This document shows positions 9,333 through 18,040 of a DNA stretch of 42,890 bases, piece by piece. Position 1 is the stretch's first letter. Every line of letters begins with the position of its first letter. The notes beneath the pieces are model-generated. The model was given only the letters and a program-made list of their open reading frames with translations, was not told the origin of the DNA and ran no database searches. The stretch lies in assembly GCA_030448185.1 (NCBI GenBank), contig JAUJNL010000021.1, positions 23,958 to 66,847 on the forward strand, given 5' to 3'. The stretch is from Cytophagales bacterium. Lineage in GTDB: Bacteria; Bacteroidota; Bacteroidia; Cytophagales; 172606-1. The position numbers and the translations under genes were made by a program.

Positions 9333-10214
9333 CTAGGTTATCGGCCGGCTGAAAAGCATCTTCTGCACGTCTGGTTTTTGCTCCAATATTTGGCGGTGAT
9401 GCAGCCAATTCACCAAAGCTTCCAGGTGCTGCCCCGGATAATATTTTTCCTCCGTCAGGAAGTAGTACGGATTGATGGCTTGCTGCATATGCCGAAGCAA
9501 TGGTGCATCAACTGGCTGTTCTTCAGTGTATAAAGATAGTATTGTTGCAGCTTCCTCCGGAAAGTCAACGGCAAACTGATACCCTTTGGCCAGGGCCTGC
9601 ACCAATTGTCTAACGGCTTCCGGCTCCGCTTCGGCTAAGTTACGGCTTGTCTGAATAACCGGGCAAGGTGGATAGGGAATTCCATAGTCTTCCGGGCGGA
9701 AAATAATCAGCGGAACGCCCCTGAAATTAGCTTCTGCGCCTTCTACGGGCAGAAATACCCACGTCAGGTCAACGTCTCCGTTCAGCAGCATATTCCAGGT
9801 ATCCAGCTTAGCCGGAGCAACTATTTCCGGCGCATTCTCACCGGCTTTTTCCGAGATGGCAGTTAATATATGGTTCTCAAAAGGTAGATCCAGCGAGGCA
9901 TACCGCCTGCCGGGCCAGTCGTGAACGGACCGGATACCGGAAGCTGCTCTTGCCACAAAGGCGGAAGTGTTCTCCCGGAGAATAGGAGCTACTGCCAGCA
10001 GTTGCGGTTGAGAATGGGTGGCGTAATGTTCAATCAGTCCTTCCGGTGGCCCGATGCAAAAATCGGCCTCGCCGCGCAATACCTTCTCCGCAGGCATTAC
10101 GACATACTTGTCGGCTGAGGGAGAAATACATTCTACGGTCAGCCATCCCTTGTGTTTAGCGACGAATATTCCGGTGTGCATCGGGTTGGGGATCCAGTCC
10201 AGGGCAATTCTCAT
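9333..10214 (-). CDS. NMT1/THI5-like substrate-binding-fold protein without signal peptide
   Basis: 293 residues. The start MRIALDWIPNPMHTGIFVAKHKGW is the hallmark of the NMT1/THI5/ThiY/SsuA-like periplasmic-binding fold (xLDWxPNxxHTGxxVA). It also has LRGEADFCIGPPEGLI, a DTWNMLLNGDVDLTWVF hinge segment, and a helical C-terminus. No Sec or lipoprotein signal precedes the fold, and no ABC permease or ATPase gene is adjacent. The protein may therefore be cytoplasmic, or transport components may lie elsewhere. I do not see the CCCFC motif of eukaryotic THI5 pyrimidine synthases. The ligand is unknown; pyrimidine or vitamin-precursor binding is a family-level guess. Confidence 0.8.
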   Translation of the reverse strand: MRIALDWIPNPMHTGIFVAKHKGWLTVECISPSADKYVVMPAEKVLRGEADFCIGPPEGLIEHYATHSQPQLLAVAPILRENTSAFVARAASGIRSVHDWPGRRYASLDLPFENHILTAISEKAGENAPEIVAPAKLDTWNMLLNGDVDLTWVFLPVEGAEANFRGVPLIIFRPEDYGIPYPPCPVIQTSRNLAEAEPEAVRQLVQALAKGYQFAVDFPEEAATILSLYTEEQPVDAPLLRHMQQAINPYYFLTEEKYYPGQHLEALVNWLHHRQILEQKPDVQKMLFSRPIT

Positions 10215-10411
10215 GGGGCAATACGTTAAATTTTCTACGAATAAACGATATTCTTTTCCAATTGCCTGTTTATCCTTACAGAAAGTAGATTCGGTACCGG
10301 CGTTGCACGGCCCTGAGCCGGTTAGATCCGGAACAATTCTGGGTTAACCCGGTTAATAAAAAGATTCTTCTTTACTTTGCACAATAGTTGAACCGTACAA
10401 ACGGTTTTTTT

Positions 10412-10864
10412 ATGAATACACCCGACGAAAAAGACGAATTTCGGAACCCGATTGACAAGGACAAAGTAGCCGAAAACCCCGGTTTGCTGCCCTTTGCCCA
10501 CACGGTGGGCAGTGCCGTAATCCGACCGGAAGATACCGGAAAAATAAAAGGACGCGCCGTATCCGCCATGCGCCAGCAAACGCAGCGGCAAATGGATCAG
10601 CTTTACCGGCAACTGCAGCAACTGGCCGAGCAGGCACAGACCCTCAAGCGCCGCGTGGAGGTTTCCGAACGGATTTATCAGGCGCACATTCCTTTTGAGC
10701 CCATTATTGGCAGCACCTATTATCTCTATGAACGGCACGACGGCACCGACCTGCTTTCGATGATTGCCCCCGACGAATGGGGCCGGTCTAAAACTTTTAA
10801 AGCATTTATTGCCAAAGTAACGCTCCTTGCGGATCATACCTGGGAGGTGGAGTATACTAATTAG
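10412..10864 (+). CDS. DUF2452 family protein
   Basis: 150 residues from the ATG at 10412; a TTG eight codons upstream is also in frame but less likely. Family-typical stretches are NPGLLPFAHTVGSAVIRPED, KIKGRAVSAMRQQTQRQMDQ and a predicted helical stretch (YRQLQQLAEQAQTLKRRVEV), followed by a beta-rich end (IGSTYYLYERHDG, LLSMIAPDEWG). Cytoplasmic, function unknown. The next gene, GrpB-like, starts 13 bases after the stop, suggesting co-transcription. Confidence 0.75.
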   Translation: MNTPDEKDEFRNPIDKDKVAENPGLLPFAHTVGSAVIRPEDTGKIKGRAVSAMRQQTQRQMDQLYRQLQQLAEQAQTLKRRVEVSERIYQAHIPFEPIIGSTYYLYERHDGTDLLSMIAPDEWGRSKTFKAFIAKVTLLADHTWEVEYTN

Positions 10865-10877
10865 CCCATCAACTCCC

Positions 10878-11405
10878 ATGAATCCCTTCGGCAACGTTGA
10901 TAACATCTACTTGTATGAGTACAACCCCGCCTATCCTGAGCAGTTTGAAACGGAGAGTCTAGGCGTGAAGGCGATTCTGGGCGAAAACCTGCTGGCGATT
11001 CATCATATTGGTAGTACAGCCATTCCGGGAATGATTGGCAAACCGGTGATTGATATGGGAGCAGTAGTCCGGGAGTTTCCCATCAGGCCGGACCAGATTG
11101 CGGCATTAACTAAAGCCGGTTACATTTATTGGGATGCCAACCCCGACCCAAGCCGGATGTTTTTCCTGAAGGGAATGCCCCGGACACATCATTTGCATAT
11201 TTACCCGGAGGGCAGCGCCAAACCGGCGGATCAAGTGCTGTTTAGGGATTTTTTAAATAAAAATGGAGCGTATGCCCGTCAGTACGCCGAACTCAAGACG
11301 CAGTTGGCCGCCCAATATAGCAATGACCGCGAAAAATACACGGAAAGCAAAACCGGCTTTGTGCAGCAGGTATTGAAGGCAGCCAAAACTGGTTCAGGTT
11401 TTTAA
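10878..11405 (+). CDS. GrpB family (UPF0157) nucleotidyltransferase-fold protein
   Basis: 175 residues from the ATG at 10878 (MNPFGNVDNIYLYEYNP). The family core is present: YNPAYPEQFETE, HHIGSTAIPGMIGKPVIDM (residues 36-54), and THHLHIYPEGS. GrpB proteins adopt a nucleotidyltransferase fold and are sometimes fused to dephospho-CoA kinase; their substrate is unknown. The first 16 residues of the longer open frame overlap the DUF2452 gene and are unlikely to be translated. The 3' end overlaps the convergent Nudix gene by 12 bases. Confidence 0.85.
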   Translation: MNPFGNVDNIYLYEYNPAYPEQFETESLGVKAILGENLLAIHHIGSTAIPGMIGKPVIDMGAVVREFPIRPDQIAALTKAGYIYWDANPDPSRMFFLKGMPRTHHLHIYPEGSAKPADQVLFRDFLNKNGAYARQYAELKTQLAAQYSNDREKYTESKTGFVQQVLKAAKTGSGF

Positions 11406-11951
11406 AAACTGCTCCTCGATCAGGGTCAGAATTTGCAGAAACTTTTCCCGCAAAGGAATAAAAGGGATTTCCGGATAATCAGACTGCAGGTTACGACGGA
11501 CGACCGCCAGCGGAAAAAAACGCAGTTCGGAGATTTCATCTGATTGAAAACTAAACTCCCCAGCCTTTTGGGTGGTTCGCCACATAAATATCGCTGCATG
11601 TTCCCGGTCAATAAGTCCATTAATCTTATCGGCGCCATCAATAGCGATGGCTCCCAGGTAATACAGGGTATTAGGCCGGATGGCTACCCCTAACTCTTCT
11701 TCCATTTCGCGGTAGGCACAATCCTCATACGTCTCACCAGGACTCAGATGCCCGCCGATACTTATATCCCACAAGGACGGGAATACATCTTTACACGGAT
11801 GACGTAAGTTACAGAGTACGTCTCGCCGTTCATTGAGTACATATACCTGCGCGGTCCGATGCCAGTCGCCATCTTCATGCACCAGTCGCCGGTTCTTAGT
11901 GATTCCTAAAGAGTGGTTCTGTTGATCGAAAACTTCCAGTAGTTCGGGCAT
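11394..11951 (-). CDS. Nudix hydrolase, isopentenyl-isomerase-like (YfcD type)
   Basis: 185 residues. The Nudix box is complete: G67-x5-E73-x7-R81-E82-M83-E84-E85-E86-L87-G88-V89. The N-terminal DQQNHSLGITKNRRLVHEDGDWHRTAQVYV resembles the IDI/YfcD branch of the superfamily (aligned here in parts: DGDWHRTAQVYVLN and LWDISIGGHLSPGE). It is expected to hydrolyse a nucleoside-diphosphate-linked substrate with Mg2+; the substrate cannot be predicted. True IDI active-site features are not evident, so an isomerase call is not made. Confidence 0.85.
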   Translation of the reverse strand: MPELLEVFDQQNHSLGITKNRRLVHEDGDWHRTAQVYVLNERRDVLCNLRHPCKDVFPSLWDISIGGHLSPGETYEDCAYREMEEELGVAIRPNTLYYLGAIAIDGADKINGLIDREHAAIFMWRTTQKAGEFSFQSDEISELRFFPLAVVRRNLQSDYPEIPFIPLREKFLQILTLIEEQFLKT

Positions 11952-12035
11952 AAGACTGAGGCGATGCGTGGTAGTATAAATAAGTGAAGCAAGTTAAACG
12001 GGGAGTTTGAATACGTTGTCATTCAACCTTTTATT

Positions 12036-13097
12036 TTATTCAGTCTGCTTACTGCCGCTGAATGCCACATCCATCCCTTCTACCTCGGATACTCGTTCAT
12101 TGAGGTCGTGCCAGTTCCATCCATCCTTTTCAATGATAGTCCGCCATAGTTTCCGGCGCCGGGCCAGTTGTGCCCATTGTCCCACTGTTTCCCTTCCATG
12201 TCCGAAAACGGGCAGCCCTTTCGCGCTAAGCCGATCAATCGCAGGCAACGGTAATGGCTCCCCGGATGTTTCAATGAAATCGTCTTCCAGCGTTTGCAGG
12301 TAGTTAGTGAGTGCTCTTCGCAAAGAGCGTATGGCCAGCTCGTCGGGCCGGTTGGATTCGGGCACGTATAGCAGCAGGATGGAAATAGCCTCATCCAAGG
12401 CAGTCAGCATCAGGGCCGTTGATTCGGATGGATGCGGGCTGTGGAAATAATGGAGCACCGGGTAAGCCAGATGGTGCTGACTGTGCGAGAGAATCATTGC
12501 CGTTAGCTGCGGAAGATGCGGCTCCAGGGCTTTAAAAGTTTGTCCGTCCCAACCATTGAGCAATATTTCCTGCGGCGTATGCCCCAGGGCAGCAATATAC
12601 AGGCTAAGCCGTTTTTTCTCAATTTCGGAAGTCAGTACCTGCACCAGGTAGGTAATGGCCACCGTGAGCAGGGACAGGCCGGATAAGGATACGACTACGG
12701 TAAAGAGTTTCCAGATTGCCGTGGTAGCGTAAAAATCACCATTGCCCATAGTGGACAGTGTATAACCGGCATAGTAAAATTTTTCGACAGTGGTAGCTGG
12801 CCGTTGGCTCGTTATGTGACGAACAGAATCAGCGTCGGAACAGAAAATAAGGGCATTCCCGAGCCACGCCAACAGGATCCAGGTGGAGAGCAATGACAAC
12901 AGGCAGAAGATGCTGGCATAATTCAGGAGCCTGCGGTGATTGAGCTTACGGCTGATTTGAAGCAGGAGATTCCAAATATTCCCGGTCAGCCAACTGGATA
13001 TAATGCCGGAGCCATTAGTGGAAAGAGCGGTATAGACAAAATCTGAATACACAAAAACGAGAATAATCCCGCCAACCAGAAGCAATAAAACACTCAT
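12036..13097 (-). CDS. Ion channel (K+-channel-like) membrane protein with cytoplasmic domain
   Basis: 353 residues. Transmembrane segments: residues 2-20, about 61-85, a re-entrant pore with FYYAGYTLSTMGNGDFYATT (about 107-126), then a final helix (KLFTVVVSLSGLSLLTVAITYLV, about 129-151, quoted in parts). The filter position reads TMGNGD instead of the canonical TVGYGD. After the pore come about 200 residues of soluble helical sequence (alpha-rich, LPQLTAMILSHSQHHLAYPV). It lies 138 bases downstream of the VWA gene on the same strand; whether it belongs to that operon is unclear. Confidence 0.75.
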   Translation of the reverse strand: MSVLLLLVGGIILVFVYSDFVYTALSTNGSGIISSWLTGNIWNLLLQISRKLNHRRLLNYASIFCLLSLLSTWILLAWLGNALIFCSDADSVRHITSQRPATTVEKFYYAGYTLSTMGNGDFYATTAIWKLFTVVVSLSGLSLLTVAITYLVQVLTSEIEKKRLSLYIAALGHTPQEILLNGWDGQTFKALEPHLPQLTAMILSHSQHHLAYPVLHYFHSPHPSESTALMLTALDEAISILLLYVPESNRPDELAIRSLRRALTNYLQTLEDDFIETSGEPLPLPAIDRLSAKGLPVFGHGRETVGQWAQLARRRKLWRTIIEKDGWNWHDLNERVSEVEGMDVAFSGSKQTE

Positions 13098-13235
13098 AAG
13101 TAGTCACAAGTAATACTATGCTGTTTACTCCTTTGGCGGAAGAAGGGTTAATTTTTCTGGTAAGTGCGTAGCATCGCTTCAGAATTGTTAGCGTACCGCC
13201 CCTATTTTGCCCATACCAGAAGCTTATCCGTATGT

Positions 13236-14432
13236 TTACTGTCCCTTAGTTCCTTTCAGTATGATATCCCGGTCACCTGCCCACTGGGTCAGGTCCTGGC
13301 GCGAAATAGCGGCGGCCATCAGATCCGGAAAAAGATCCGGGGTGCAGGCAAATACGGGAACCCCGATGGAGGCCAGGAAACGGGCATGGCCGGCATCAAA
13401 AGAAGGGACACCTTCGTCGTTCAGAGCCAGCAGGGTAATTAGTTGTACACCGGAACTGGTCAGTTCCTCCATGCGCTTTTTCATCCCCGCCTCGTCGCCG
13501 CCTTCGTACAGGTCCGTAATGAGTACCAGAATGGTATCATTAGGTTTGGTAATGATCTGCTGGCAATATTTCAATGCTTTGTTAATGTCGGTGCCGCCGC
13601 CCAGTTGTACGCCAAACAACAATTCCACCGGGTCTTTTAATTCTTCGGTCAGGTCGGCCACCTCCGTATCAAATACAATCATCTGCGTTTTGATGGCGGG
13701 CAGCGAAGCCATGACCGCGCCGAATATCCCCGAGTATACTACAGAAGTACCCATAGATCCACTCTGGTCAAGGCACAGGACCACGTCTTTAAGGGAACGC
13801 CTCGTTTTCCGGCCGAAGCCGTACCGCACTTCGGGAATGATGGTTTTGTAGTCGGCCTGGTAGTGCTTCAGGTTTTTCCGGATGGTGGTGTTCCAGTCAA
13901 TCTCGTTGTACCGGGGACGGCGGTTTCTGGTAGCCCGGTTAAGGGCGCCGGTAATCGCTTGGGTCGTGTGCCGGGAGAGCTTCTCAATCAATTCATCTAC
14001 GACCTTTTGCACCACCCGCCGGGCCGTATCCCGGGTTTTGCTGGGGATCAGTTTACCCAACTCCATCAAGGTAGCCACCAGATGCACGTCGGCATGCGCC
14101 TGTTCGAGTATTTCGGGTTCAAACATCAGTTTTTTCTTCAGCTCTTCCTGCCGGAGGGCATCGTTCTGCATAACCTGCACTACCGACTGCGGGAAGTAGT
14201 TGCGGATGTCGCCGAGCCAGCGGGCTACGCCCGGCTGCGGGGCACCCGAGCCGCCTTTCCGGCTGGCCGCATCGCCGTATTCAAACTTGCCCTTCCGCTC
14301 AAATTCGTAGAGGGCCGCCAGGGCTTTGTCCATCATCTCCTCCGATTGGGAAAGTACGGCGCCGGTCCCGTCAGCTTCCTCGCCGCCCAGCATCAGCCGC
14401 CAGCGTTTCAGGGTTTCATCAGATGGATTCAT
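13236..14432 (-). CDS. VWA domain-containing protein (MoxR partner)
   Basis: 398 residues. The N-terminal 210 residues are helical and charged; the C-terminal von Willebrand A domain begins at DVVLCLDQSGSMGTS. The MIDAS metal site is complete: D222-x-S224-x-S226, T281 in GGGTDIN, and D307 in LITDLYEGG. VWA proteins next to MoxR ATPases act as substrate adaptors (compare ViaA with RavA, CbbO with CbbQ). It starts 47 bases after the DUF5682 stop, so it is probably the last or next-to-last gene of the cluster. The substrate is unknown. Confidence 0.9.
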   Translation of the reverse strand: MNPSDETLKRWRLMLGGEEADGTGAVLSQSEEMMDKALAALYEFERKGKFEYGDAASRKGGSGAPQPGVARWLGDIRNYFPQSVVQVMQNDALRQEELKKKLMFEPEILEQAHADVHLVATLMELGKLIPSKTRDTARRVVQKVVDELIEKLSRHTTQAITGALNRATRNRRPRYNEIDWNTTIRKNLKHYQADYKTIIPEVRYGFGRKTRRSLKDVVLCLDQSGSMGTSVVYSGIFGAVMASLPAIKTQMIVFDTEVADLTEELKDPVELLFGVQLGGGTDINKALKYCQQIITKPNDTILVLITDLYEGGDEAGMKKRMEELTSSGVQLITLLALNDEGVPSFDAGHARFLASIGVPVFACTPDLFPDLMAAAISRQDLTQWAGDRDIILKGTKGQ

Positions 14433-14479
14433 ATGCTATGCTCTTTTAACTGGATTTACTGGAAAAGTTATTCCGTTTA

Positions 14480-16759
14480 CTATATTCCCAGCAGTTGCCT
14501 GACAACCGGAAGTACTCTCTCGGCCCTCGCGGGATCAAAATGGTCGGGTACGGTCTGCGTACGACGGTTGACCGGAGTGGATACGACCCGGCCGCGTCTC
14601 GCTTTCTCCCCTAATTGACGGCGTTCTCCCACGTCAAAGCGGGAGAAGGTCCGGCGGAGAATGGGCAACAACTCCACAAAATGCCCTTCTTCCAGGCTGG
14701 CTACCCACCCGTGCAGGATATTCCAGAGGGCATGGTCCAGCAGCAGAATCATGCCGCTTCCCTTCAGAAATCCCTCCAGCCAGCCGGCGGCGTAGGCAGG
14801 TTCATTACCGGCCGACAGGGCCAGTCCGAAATGCCGCGCCGTTTCTTCGGTTTCCATCACCTTGGCGTCAAACAGCAGGCGGCAGGTGCAACCCGTGATT
14901 ACGGCACTGATGTGCTGCTTATCAAGCATAATACCCAGCGTTTGGTACCAGGTTTGCGTCAGTAAGTCATTTTCCAACAACCGGATGGCTTCATCTACCT
15001 GCCGGATGTGTCCGAACATTTTTTGGGCGTTATCTTCGTCGAGGCCGTAGCAGGCATTAGGCAACCCAATGCAAATGCGGGTAACGAGTCCCTCTACCAG
15101 GAGATGTATAGCCGACAGATCCGTTTTACGGACATTCCCGTAGCGACTGACATCAACTAGCGGAACCAGCGCACCCATCAGTTCCAGGATATCACTGGAT
15201 ATCGTAGCCAGTTCGTTGATCCGTCCGAGCAATTTTTCAATTACCGCGAACAGCTCCGCGGGAATAGCCTGTTGAATAAACCGGGCCACCTCCGTAATGG
15301 ATTGGCCGCGCTGGCTCTGATCCAGTAAAAACCGGGAACCAGCTGCTTCCAGGGTGTTGCCCCAAATGCCCATTTCAATCAGCTTGATCAGCATTTCCGG
15401 CTCCCAGCGCAGCCGCCACACTTCCTTGAAAGTACCTTTGCCGGCCGCACGCTGTTTATGTCCCCAGTCAATGCCTAAAATTTCCAGCCGGTGCAAAAAC
15501 CGGCTGCGGCTCAGGTCCAGCTCCTTGCGTAAATCCAGCTCATATTCCTTGCGGGTTTCCCCGACTTCCAGCCGGAGCTTCTTCTGGTGAAACTCAAAAT
15601 CTGCCTGCAGGGGGAGTTTCGGCAAGGCCCGGGGCACTTTACCCATGCGGTGGGCGACGATCAGTTCTTCTTCTACCAGCTTCAGCAGTACCGTATCCCC
15701 AAAACAGATTACGGTTTGCGTGGCTTCGTTCAGTTCCCGCAGGCCGGGCCGGGGCAGCCCCCGCAGGGCAGCTAACGCTTCGGCCAGCCGGAAAGCTTCA
15801 ATGACGTGGGCGGTAGAAGTATCCATCTTTTTCTGCCGGAACAATTGGGCTACTTTCGTCAGCCAGCGGATGCCCAGGTCTTCCGGATGCAGCCAGCGGT
15901 GTTCATACCAGCCCGGCGAAACAATGCTGGCCCCGTAGCCGCTGAACAGGCCGAGCCGCGTGTGGGTCCAGGGAATCCAGGTAGCCGCCACTTTGACCTT
16001 GGGTAACCCTTTGAATTTTTTTTCGTCTTCCCGGACCGTTCCCGCCAGATTCAGTAAAGCCGGTCCGTGCCAGGCCCCGCAGACCACTACGATCCGCGCG
16101 TAGCCCTCCTTTTCGGCCTGCCGGATGATGCGGCGCATATAGGCTTCCCGCAACTGATCCCGGTCTTCGGTGGGCGTGATTACCTGTTCACGTAGGGCTT
16201 CCACGGCCAGAGCTACCGCTTCAAAATGGGCCGGGGCCTGATCTTTCAGGTAGTTATGTTCGAAATGGTGTTCCCACCACCATTCGCTGTCATCATAGCC
16301 GGCAATCCGGGCAAGGTAGGCCATGGGGTCCGGGTGAGGCTGGATTCCGGATGGTGAATCAAGTACAAGATTGTCATCCGGCTTTACCGGAGTGGCTTTG
16401 TCAGTTGATTTGTCGGGAGTAGTTTTCTCCTTACTCTTTTCCAGGGCGAAGGTATGACTCAGCGGCAGGTCCATCATACGGACGGGAATCTGATGCGTAG
16501 CGCCGTAATTCAACGCAATCCACTCGGGAGAGAACTGCGCAAAGGGATAAAAAACAGCCTGATGGGGCTCCTCTACATTGTAAGCCAGCATAGCAACCGG
16601 CGGCTTCATCTCCGGATGGGCGGCCCAGTGGAGCACACCTTCCGCCTCCGGCGGACCCTCCACCAGCACGATATCCGGTTGCAGCTGCGCCAGTGCTTCT
16701 TCTACGTTTCTGGCTGAACCTACGCCGTGGTGCCGAATGCCGAGAATATGAATGGACAT
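14480..16759 (-). CDS. DUF5682 family protein, possible TIKI/TraB-like hydrolase
   Basis: 759 residues. The N-terminal domain starts MSIHILGIRHHGVGSARNVE (H10, H11) and continues with DIVLVEGPPEAEGV (E34), RMMDLPLSH and WWEHHFEHNY (160-169); RIVVVCGAWHGPALLNLAG (222-240, H231) closes it. The spacing GxxHH ... E ... GxWH resembles the TIKI/TraB/EreA/ChaN superfamily of metal-dependent hydrolases; this is an inference from motifs. The region after residue 250 is long, mainly helical and unassigned. A low-complexity linker (residues 107-140) separates the early motifs. It lies between the MoxR and VWA genes and probably acts with them. Confidence 0.85.
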   Translation of the reverse strand: MSIHILGIRHHGVGSARNVEEALAQLQPDIVLVEGPPEAEGVLHWAAHPEMKPPVAMLAYNVEEPHQAVFYPFAQFSPEWIALNYGATHQIPVRMMDLPLSHTFALEKSKEKTTPDKSTDKATPVKPDDNLVLDSPSGIQPHPDPMAYLARIAGYDDSEWWWEHHFEHNYLKDQAPAHFEAVALAVEALREQVITPTEDRDQLREAYMRRIIRQAEKEGYARIVVVCGAWHGPALLNLAGTVREDEKKFKGLPKVKVAATWIPWTHTRLGLFSGYGASIVSPGWYEHRWLHPEDLGIRWLTKVAQLFRQKKMDTSTAHVIEAFRLAEALAALRGLPRPGLRELNEATQTVICFGDTVLLKLVEEELIVAHRMGKVPRALPKLPLQADFEFHQKKLRLEVGETRKEYELDLRKELDLSRSRFLHRLEILGIDWGHKQRAAGKGTFKEVWRLRWEPEMLIKLIEMGIWGNTLEAAGSRFLLDQSQRGQSITEVARFIQQAIPAELFAVIEKLLGRINELATISSDILELMGALVPLVDVSRYGNVRKTDLSAIHLLVEGLVTRICIGLPNACYGLDEDNAQKMFGHIRQVDEAIRLLENDLLTQTWYQTLGIMLDKQHISAVITGCTCRLLFDAKVMETEETARHFGLALSAGNEPAYAAGWLEGFLKGSGMILLLDHALWNILHGWVASLEEGHFVELLPILRRTFSRFDVGERRQLGEKARRGRVVSTPVNRRTQTVPDHFDPARAERVLPVVRQLLGI

Positions 16760-16878
16760 ATGAATAGTGGTCGTAATTATGCTGGTGTCAGAAGGCTTTG
16801 TGACTAATGATTAAACGTGTATTGACAATTCTAATCGGTTACAACAACCTTAATATCCAATACAACTAATGACTATTT

Positions 16879-17961
16879 TTACAAACTGATTTCCTTGCAG
16901 GCCCGGTAGATATCACGCCAGTCTTCGCGGGTTTTAAGCACGGTTTCCAGGTATTCATTCCAGACTATTTTGTCCTGTACGGGGTCCTTTACCACGGCTC
17001 CGACCAGACCGGCGGCTAGGTCATGCGCACTGAGAACGCCATCCCCGAAATGGGCCGCCAGGGCCAGACCACTATTCACCACGGATATGGCTTCGGCCGT
17101 ACTCATGGTACTGGTCGGCGATTTGATCTTGGTCTTGCCATCCTGCGTAGTACCGGCCCGCAGTTCCCGGAATATGGTCACGATCCGTTGGATCTCCTTC
17201 AGGGAAGGCGCCTGGGCCGGGAGTTCCAGTACTTTTGCCAGGCTGGCCACGCGGCGCTGCACAATGTCAATTTCCTCGTCCATGGTTTCGGGTACGGGCA
17301 GAATAACGGTATTAAAGCGGCGTTTCAAGGCACCGGAAAGCTCATTGACGCCCTTATCGCGGTTATTGGCCGTGGCAATTACATTAAATCCCTTAATGGC
17401 CTGTACTTCCGTGTTCAACTCCGGAACAGGCAGGATTTTCTCGGAAAGAATGGTAATCAGCGTATCCTGCACGTCGGAACTGATTCGGGTAAGCTCCTCG
17501 ATCCGGGCAATTTTTCCTTCTTTCATGGCGGTCATCATGGGCGTCACCACCAGGGCTTTTTCGGAGGGCCCTTCGGCCAGCAACCGGGCGTAGTTCCAGC
17601 CGTACCGAATGGCTTCCTCCCCGATGCCTGCGGTTCCCTGAATCAGTAAAGTAGAATCGCCGGATATAGCCGCTGACAAGTGTTCAGAGACCCAGGACTT
17701 GGCCGTGCCCGGTAGTCCGTAGAGCAGCAGTGCCCGGTCGGTGGTAAGGGTAGCCACGGCAATTTCCATCAGCCGGCGGCTGCCAATGTATTTGGGCGTG
17801 ACTTCAAAACCGTTTTTGAGCTTGCCCCCCATCAAGTAGGTAAGAATGGCGGCCGGCGACAGGTGCCAGTTGGGCGGCCGCTGGTGGGTATCCTGTTTTT
17901 TCAGTTCTTCCAGTTCCTGGGAAAATTGTTGCTCGGCATGTTGACGAAGTACAGACTGCAT
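16879..17961 (-). CDS. MoxR-type AAA+ ATPase
   Basis: 360 residues. Walker A is GLPGTAKS at residues 82-89. The Walker B region reads KIARIEELTRISSDVQDTLI, with Glu-Glu at 155-156 where most AAA+ proteins have Asp-Glu. Sensor 1 is ATANNRDKG (197-204), followed by the arginine-finger segment LKRRFN (212-217). MoxR ATPases are hexameric chaperone-like motors that pair with VWA proteins to assemble or activate metalloenzymes and other complexes. The gene precedes DUF5682 by 119 bases and follows DUF5691 by 79 bases on the same strand. Confidence 0.92.
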   Translation of the reverse strand: MQSVLRQHAEQQFSQELEELKKQDTHQRPPNWHLSPAAILTYLMGGKLKNGFEVTPKYIGSRRLMEIAVATLTTDRALLLYGLPGTAKSWVSEHLSAAISGDSTLLIQGTAGIGEEAIRYGWNYARLLAEGPSEKALVVTPMMTAMKEGKIARIEELTRISSDVQDTLITILSEKILPVPELNTEVQAIKGFNVIATANNRDKGVNELSGALKRRFNTVILPVPETMDEEIDIVQRRVASLAKVLELPAQAPSLKEIQRIVTIFRELRAGTTQDGKTKIKSPTSTMSTAEAISVVNSGLALAAHFGDGVLSAHDLAAGLVGAVVKDPVQDKIVWNEYLETVLKTREDWRDIYRACKEISL

Positions 17962-18040
17962 AATGGGTGAAGTTTTGATAGAAGGTTTTTTTATCCGGTA
18001 AGGATACGTTCGTGCATGTAAAAATGGGGCATTGGCTTCG

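Noticed and set aside
13207..13851. Long plus-strand frames opposite the VWA and MoxR genes (for example 214 codons)
   Set aside because: They are antisense shadows of GC-rich conserved genes; composition is Arg/Ser/Pro-rich and no family is recognised.
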